Under the pieces are notes generated by a model. The model was given only the letters and a program-made list of their open reading frames with translations. It made no database searches and was not told where the DNA came from. Shown in pieces: positions 60,580 through 64,000 of a DNA stretch of 64,000 bases. Position 1 is the first letter of the stretch. Each line of letters starts with the position of its first letter. This DNA comes from Flavobacteriaceae bacterium GSB9. GTDB taxonomy: Bacteria > Bacteroidota > Bacteroidia > Flavobacteriales > Flavobacteriaceae. The stretch is taken from NCBI GenBank assembly GCA_022749295.1, contig CP062007.1, positions 2,480,001 to 2,544,000 on the forward strand, written 5' to 3'. The position numbers were made by a program, and so were the translations under genes.

Positions 60580-62157
60580 TTATACATAATGTGCGTTAAC
60601 CAACTCAATCACGCTCTCAACAGTTGGTACTCTCGCCACTCTTACATCGCTAAAATGTTTTCGGGCTTCTTTAGCCGTGGTTTCTCCAATACAAAAAGCA
60701 ATAACATCTCTATTATTTTTTTGGATAAAACTTTCAACAGTTGATGGGCTGTAAAACATAACGCCTTCAACGGAATCGTCAATTTTCAAACCATCGTATT
60801 TAGTTTGATAGGCTTCAATCTCATTAACTTTTATTTGGTTTTCTTTAAGGGTGTTAGGTAAAGTGTCTAATCTTAAATCGCTACAAAAGTAAGTGGTTTC
60901 GGTACCTTCTATAAATTCAATTAAATATTTGGCTAGGCTTTCGGCATTTTTTTCGGTGTGTGTTACTTTGCCTATTTTTCTCTCAATTAAACGCTTGGTT
61001 CGTCGGCCTACACAGTAAATATTTTTGAACTGTAGTTCGGTAGCGGAATAATTTGTAGTTAATGATTCTACCGCATTTTTACTGGTGATAATCACATTTT
61101 CAATGGGTTTGCTTAAAATTCGAGGCGGAATGCGATTTAAACTAATTTTAATAAAATCAGTGCTTTCGGCTGACACCTTTTCGTTAAACAATAATCGTTG
61201 GTCTTCAGTTAATGCTTTGGTAGAACATATATTTGTTTTCTTTGCCGAATTTTTAATGGTATCCATGAGGCGTTTGCCGCCACGCTCGATAACAAAATCG
61301 GCACAATATTGCGCCATGTCTTGGTGATTGCCCAGTTTTTCGGTTTTGGCAACATCAATTCGTTTAGAGCCATCTTCACTAAGCAAAACGCCTTTAAAGT
61401 GCACCTCTTCATTTTTTATGAAGGCCAAAGCTCCAATAGGCGCGGTACAACCACCTTCGAGTTTATTTAAAAATTGGCGCTCGATGGTTGTGCAAATTTC
61501 TGTCTCTTCATGGTTGAGTTCGCTGCAGGCTTGTTTTGCAAATTCATCTTCATCTAAAGCGGTAACCATAATAGCACCTTGTGCCGGTGCGGGAATCATC
61601 CAGTCTAAGTTAATAGATTCTTCTGGCCTTATGCCTATTCTTCCAATACCGGCAGCGGCAAAAATGGCACCGTTCCAGTGTTCGTTATCTTGTAGTTTTT
61701 GAAGTCTTGAATTTACATTGCCACGCAAATCGACAATGGTATGTGTTGGGAAGCGATTTAGCCATTGTGCGCGCCTCCTTAAGCTGCCTGTTGCTATGGT
61801 AGCTTCTTTGGCGCCTAAGAACTCCTCGTTGTTTTTAAAAACAAGCGTATCGTTAACGTTGCCTCGCTTTAAAACGGCTGCTTGAACAATACCTTTAGGC
61901 AAAATGGTAGGCACATCTTTTAATGAATGTACGGCAATATCGATATCGTGATTCAACATAGCGATATCTAGCGTACGTGTAAAAATACCGGTTATGCCGA
62001 GTTCGTAAAGGGGTTTGTCCAGAACCAAATCGCCAGTAGATTTTACGGGAACAAGTTCTGTTTTGTGGCCTAAATTTTCAAGTTGTTGTTTAACTATGTT
62101 GGCTTGCCATAGTGCCAATTCACTATCGCGGGTGCCAATTCTAATGGTTTTAGACAT
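60580..62157 (-). CDS. hemCD: Fused hydroxymethylbilane synthase / uroporphyrinogen-III synthase
   Basis: This 525-residue chain has two enzymes. HemC occupies about 1-305, with RIGTRDSELALWQAN, HSLKDVPT, ATGSLRRRAQW, and dipyrromethane-binding Cys237 in EGGCTAPIGA. HemD follows (about 310-525) with ENVIITSKNAVESL, YCVGRRTKR and GVMFYSPSTVESFI. Together they turn porphobilinogen into uroporphyrinogen III without release of the unstable bilane. The two genes are separate in most bacteria. It overlaps hemA by 8 bp. Confidence 0.95.
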   Translation of the reverse strand: MSKTIRIGTRDSELALWQANIVKQQLENLGHKTELVPVKSTGDLVLDKPLYELGITGIFTRTLDIAMLNHDIDIAVHSLKDVPTILPKGIVQAAVLKRGNVNDTLVFKNNEEFLGAKEATIATGSLRRRAQWLNRFPTHTIVDLRGNVNSRLQKLQDNEHWNGAIFAAAGIGRIGIRPEESINLDWMIPAPAQGAIMVTALDEDEFAKQACSELNHEETEICTTIERQFLNKLEGGCTAPIGALAFIKNEEVHFKGVLLSEDGSKRIDVAKTEKLGNHQDMAQYCADFVIERGGKRLMDTIKNSAKKTNICSTKALTEDQRLLFNEKVSAESTDFIKISLNRIPPRILSKPIENVIITSKNAVESLTTNYSATELQFKNIYCVGRRTKRLIERKIGKVTHTEKNAESLAKYLIEFIEGTETTYFCSDLRLDTLPNTLKENQIKVNEIEAYQTKYDGLKIDDSVEGVMFYSPSTVESFIQKNNRDVIAFCIGETTAKEARKHFSDVRVARVPTVESVIELVNAHYV

Positions 62158-63415
62158 TCGTTTTTTGAGGTTCTTCTAACTGAAACACTTTTTTTATAAG
62201 TTCCAAACTGTCGTCTGTAGAAACATCATCTTCTTTAAGGTGATGAGCAAAGTGGTTAGTGATTTTTTGAATGATATTGTTGCTTATCAATTCGGCTTGC
62301 GCTTCATTGAAATCGGCATTTTTTCTGCGTTGTGTGTCCAGTTCGGCAGCAGCAAAATCGGCAAGTTTGAGCTTAAGGGCTTTTATTGTTGGTGCAAACT
62401 TTCGGGTTTCAAGCCAACTGTTAAACTCGGCTTTTACTTCTTCGATTATGGTTTCTGCTGAGGGAATATATTGCTTTCTGGCTTCTAAAGTTTCGTCTGT
62501 AATTTTTGAGAGGTGATCTAAATGTACCAATTGAACATGGCTCAGTTCTTCAACATTAGCATCAACATTTTTAGGAATGGATAAATCTAAAATAAGAAGC
62601 GGTCTTTTAGATTGAACAATTTGTTTGTCGATAGTGGGTCGTTGGGCACCTGTGGCAACAATTAAAATATCCGATTGATTGATTTCTTCCTGTAAATTGG
62701 CATAATCTTTAACCACCAAATTAAATTTTCCACCAATTCTTTCTGCCTTGTCCTTTGTTCTGTTAATCAGGGTGATATGCTCGTTTTTGGTGTGTTTAAC
62801 CAAGTTCTCGCAGGTGTTACGGCCAATTTTTCCAGTACCAAAAAGCAAAATGTTTTTGCTCGCTACATCGTCAACCGAATTCATAATATACTGAACCGAA
62901 GCAAACGATACTGATGTAGCACCCGATGATATTTCGGTTTCGGTCTTAATGCGTTTACTGGCTTGTATAACGGCATTGGTAAGTCTTTCGGTAAAATGGT
63001 TGAGCAGTCCTAGTTTGCGTGAAAGTTTGGCGCTTGCTTTTAGTTGGCTAATAATTTCAAAATCACCTAAAATTTGGCTGTCCAATCCAGAGCCAACACG
63101 AAACATATGGGCTATGGCTTCTTTGTTTTTGTATACATAGGCTACTTTTTGAAACTCTTCAACAGTGCCTCTCGTATTTTCGCAAAGTAATTGTATAAGT
63201 TGAAATGGATGTTGTGCAAATCCGTAAATTTCGGTACGGTTGCATGTAGAAGTAACTACTAAACTTTCAATGTCGTTCTCTTTGGCTTGGGCAAGCAACG
63301 CTAGTTTAGACTCTTCGTCCAAACTGAAACGACCACGGATGTTAGCATCGGCTTTTTTGTAGCTTAAACCGATGGCGTAAAAGTAGTTACTACGCGAAAT
63401 GTTGTACTTCTGCAT
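62150..63415 (-). CDS. hemA: Glutamyl-tRNA reductase
   Basis: This 421-residue enzyme makes glutamate-1-semialdehyde from Glu-tRNA for tetrapyrrole synthesis. It has catalytic Cys58 in VTSTCNRTEIYG, LGDFEIISQLK, the NADPH domain LLFGTGKIGRNTCENL and a C-terminal dimerisation region. It is the first gene of the leftward heme operon. TACTTTTG at 63438-63445 (minus strand) may be its -7 box, and an AraC-type regulator gene is divergent from it. Confidence 0.96.
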   Translation of the reverse strand: MQKYNISRSNYFYAIGLSYKKADANIRGRFSLDEESKLALLAQAKENDIESLVVTSTCNRTEIYGFAQHPFQLIQLLCENTRGTVEEFQKVAYVYKNKEAIAHMFRVGSGLDSQILGDFEIISQLKASAKLSRKLGLLNHFTERLTNAVIQASKRIKTETEISSGATSVSFASVQYIMNSVDDVASKNILLFGTGKIGRNTCENLVKHTKNEHITLINRTKDKAERIGGKFNLVVKDYANLQEEINQSDILIVATGAQRPTIDKQIVQSKRPLLILDLSIPKNVDANVEELSHVQLVHLDHLSKITDETLEARKQYIPSAETIIEEVKAEFNSWLETRKFAPTIKALKLKLADFAAAELDTQRRKNADFNEAQAELISNNIIQKITNHFAHHLKEDDVSTDDSLELIKKVFQLEEPQKTNV

Positions 63416-63437
63416 GCTTATACCTGAAAATGTGAAG

Positions 63438-63445
63438 CAAAAGTA
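63438..63445 (-). promoter_or_regulatory. Candidate -7 element of the hemA operon
   Basis: TACTTTTG on the minus strand, 23 bp before the hemA ATG. A matching -33 TTG was not found at the normal distance. Confidence 0.4.
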
Positions 63446-63506
63446 TGGGGATGGTGTTAAAAAAAATAACGCTCAAAGAACTTTTAATATCGTTTGTGGT
63501 TTTTTA

Positions 63507-63561
63507 ACCCCAATTTTTCGTAAAACATGATAAATATCATATTTTTGTATGGTATTGGGGT
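63507..63561. promoter_or_regulatory. Nested inverted repeats in the hemA-araC gap
   Basis: Outer arms ACCCCAAT (63507-63514) and ATTGGGGT (63554-63561) enclose an inner palindrome ATGATA-N2-TATCAT (63527-63540). A TATTTTTG -7-like box for the AraC gene (63540-63547) overlaps the inner site, so a regulator bound there could block it. The gap is 188 bp long. Confidence 0.5.
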
Positions 63562-63603
63562 GGTTTTAGTTAACTTAATTAGAATTAATCTAAATAAAAA
63601 AGT

Positions 63604-64000
63604 ATGAATACAGAATTTCACAAAGAAAAAAGTATCGCTAAAAGTTCGTTTGAAGAGACAAATATAGAAGATGGGCTTTTGGTTTTAACATTTAAAAATG
63701 AAGAGAACGAAGTGCAATCTGTTGTTAAAGAAATAGATAGCGATTACATCCAATTCCATTTTTGTGTTAAGGGGTCTAGTCAGTTTGTATTCAACGAAGG
63801 ACGGTACCGATTAAATATACTGGAAGAAAATTCATTGTTGCTCTATAATCCGCAGCGAGAGCTTCCCATAAATTTGGAAACGAATCCGCATTCTTGGATG
63901 GTTTCTATTTTGATTTCCATTAAAAAGTTTCACGGCTTGTTTTCGCAAGAGGCCGATTATATTACCTTTTTAAGCGAAGATAATCGTGACAAAAAGTATT
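63604..64000 (+). CDS. AraC-family regulator, N-terminal part (3' end outside window)
   Basis: From the ATG at 63604, 132 codons are visible, all of the N-terminal cupin-like sensing domain: IQFHFCVKGSSQFVFNEGRYRLNILEEN and SLLLYNPQRELPINLETNPHSWMVSILISIKKFHGLF. This matches the start of the AraC-type regulators found divergent from hemA in flavobacteria; the DNA-binding C-terminus is outside the window. Control of heme genes is inferred from position. Confidence 0.75.
   Translation, partial: MNTEFHKEKSIAKSSFEETNIEDGLLVLTFKNEENEVQSVVKEIDSDYIQFHFCVKGSSQFVFNEGRYRLNILEENSLLLYNPQRELPINLETNPHSWMVSILISIKKFHGLFSQEADYITFLSEDNRDKKY

Noticed and set aside
1-64000. CRISPR arrays, tRNA or rRNA genes, prophage, intact insertion sequences
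   Set aside because: I saw no regularly spaced direct repeats of CRISPR size, no T-loop-like tRNA signatures, no integrase, transposase or phage structural genes on either strand.

Overview
The window is low-GC bacterial DNA that reads as a Flavobacteriaceae (Bacteroidota) chromosome. The evidence is the gliding and type IX secretion lipoproteins SprE/PorW and GldH, several Bacteroidota-restricted families (DUF4254, DUF4292, DUF5687, DUF6168, DUF6341, DUF6427), a fused HemC-HemD, TANNTTTG-type promoters and repeated use of TTG starts. It is almost entirely chromosomal core. I see no tRNA, rRNA, CRISPR array, prophage or intact insertion sequence.

Layout. 1-6249 is the end of an exopolysaccharide locus: ugd (cut by the window edge), UDP-xylose synthase, an initiating sugar-phosphate transferase, GT4, a PaaK/CapK-like ligase and GT2. 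6349-9490 holds purD, two Bacteroidota-specific membrane proteins and upp. 9491-15480 carries repeat-rich gaps, DUF4254 with a GT9, a PaaE-like reductase, a DUF2059 protein and an ABC exporter pair. 15601-24270 runs sprE, bactofilin, atpZ, DUF6168 and atpBEFHAG; atpD and atpC are not here. 24416-31013 holds a flippase, dut, a nuclease relic, a nucleotidyltransferase and a TPR/DUF4292/EnvC-like envelope operon. 31055-35751 holds a thioesterase, a SPOR protein, dprA, trpS and plsC. 35823-38336 is a lipoprotein / ECF sigma / anti-sigma-beta-barrel operon, followed by recA. 39826-42383 is trhO-trhP-ferredoxin. 42540-46724 is ricT, gldH and pbp1A. 46778-54703 is mixed metabolism, transport and regulation. 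54700-63415 is a long leftward operon centred on heme synthesis (hemA, hemCD, hemE, hemF, hemB), and a divergent AraC-type regulator is cut by the right edge.

The most interesting signal is a possible small ECF regulon. The lipoprotein/sigma/anti-sigma operon has upstream GCAACCTTTT-N10-GTATCTA on its own strand. The same bipartite sequence with the same spacer (GCAACCTTTT-N10-GCATCTA) occurs once more, between recA and trhO, and is followed about 105 nt later by a clean intrinsic terminator with no annotated gene between. This predicts a short sigma-controlled RNA, or a leader encoding a 16-residue peptide. The anti-sigma partner appears to join a cytoplasmic sigma-binding end to an outer-membrane beta-barrel, so the set could be an outer-membrane sensing circuit with a small-RNA output.

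Other points of interest are heptad arrays (NNCTAAN) directly upstream of the atpA, atpG and hemE start codons, a pair of matching 16-bp operators between a TetR gene and a cupin gene, several families of intergenic palindromic repeats, a GIY-YIG nuclease relic between inverted repeat arms, and co-location of both known tRNA U34 hydroxylation enzymes with a ferredoxin. All function calls come from reading the sequence. No database search or alignment was run.
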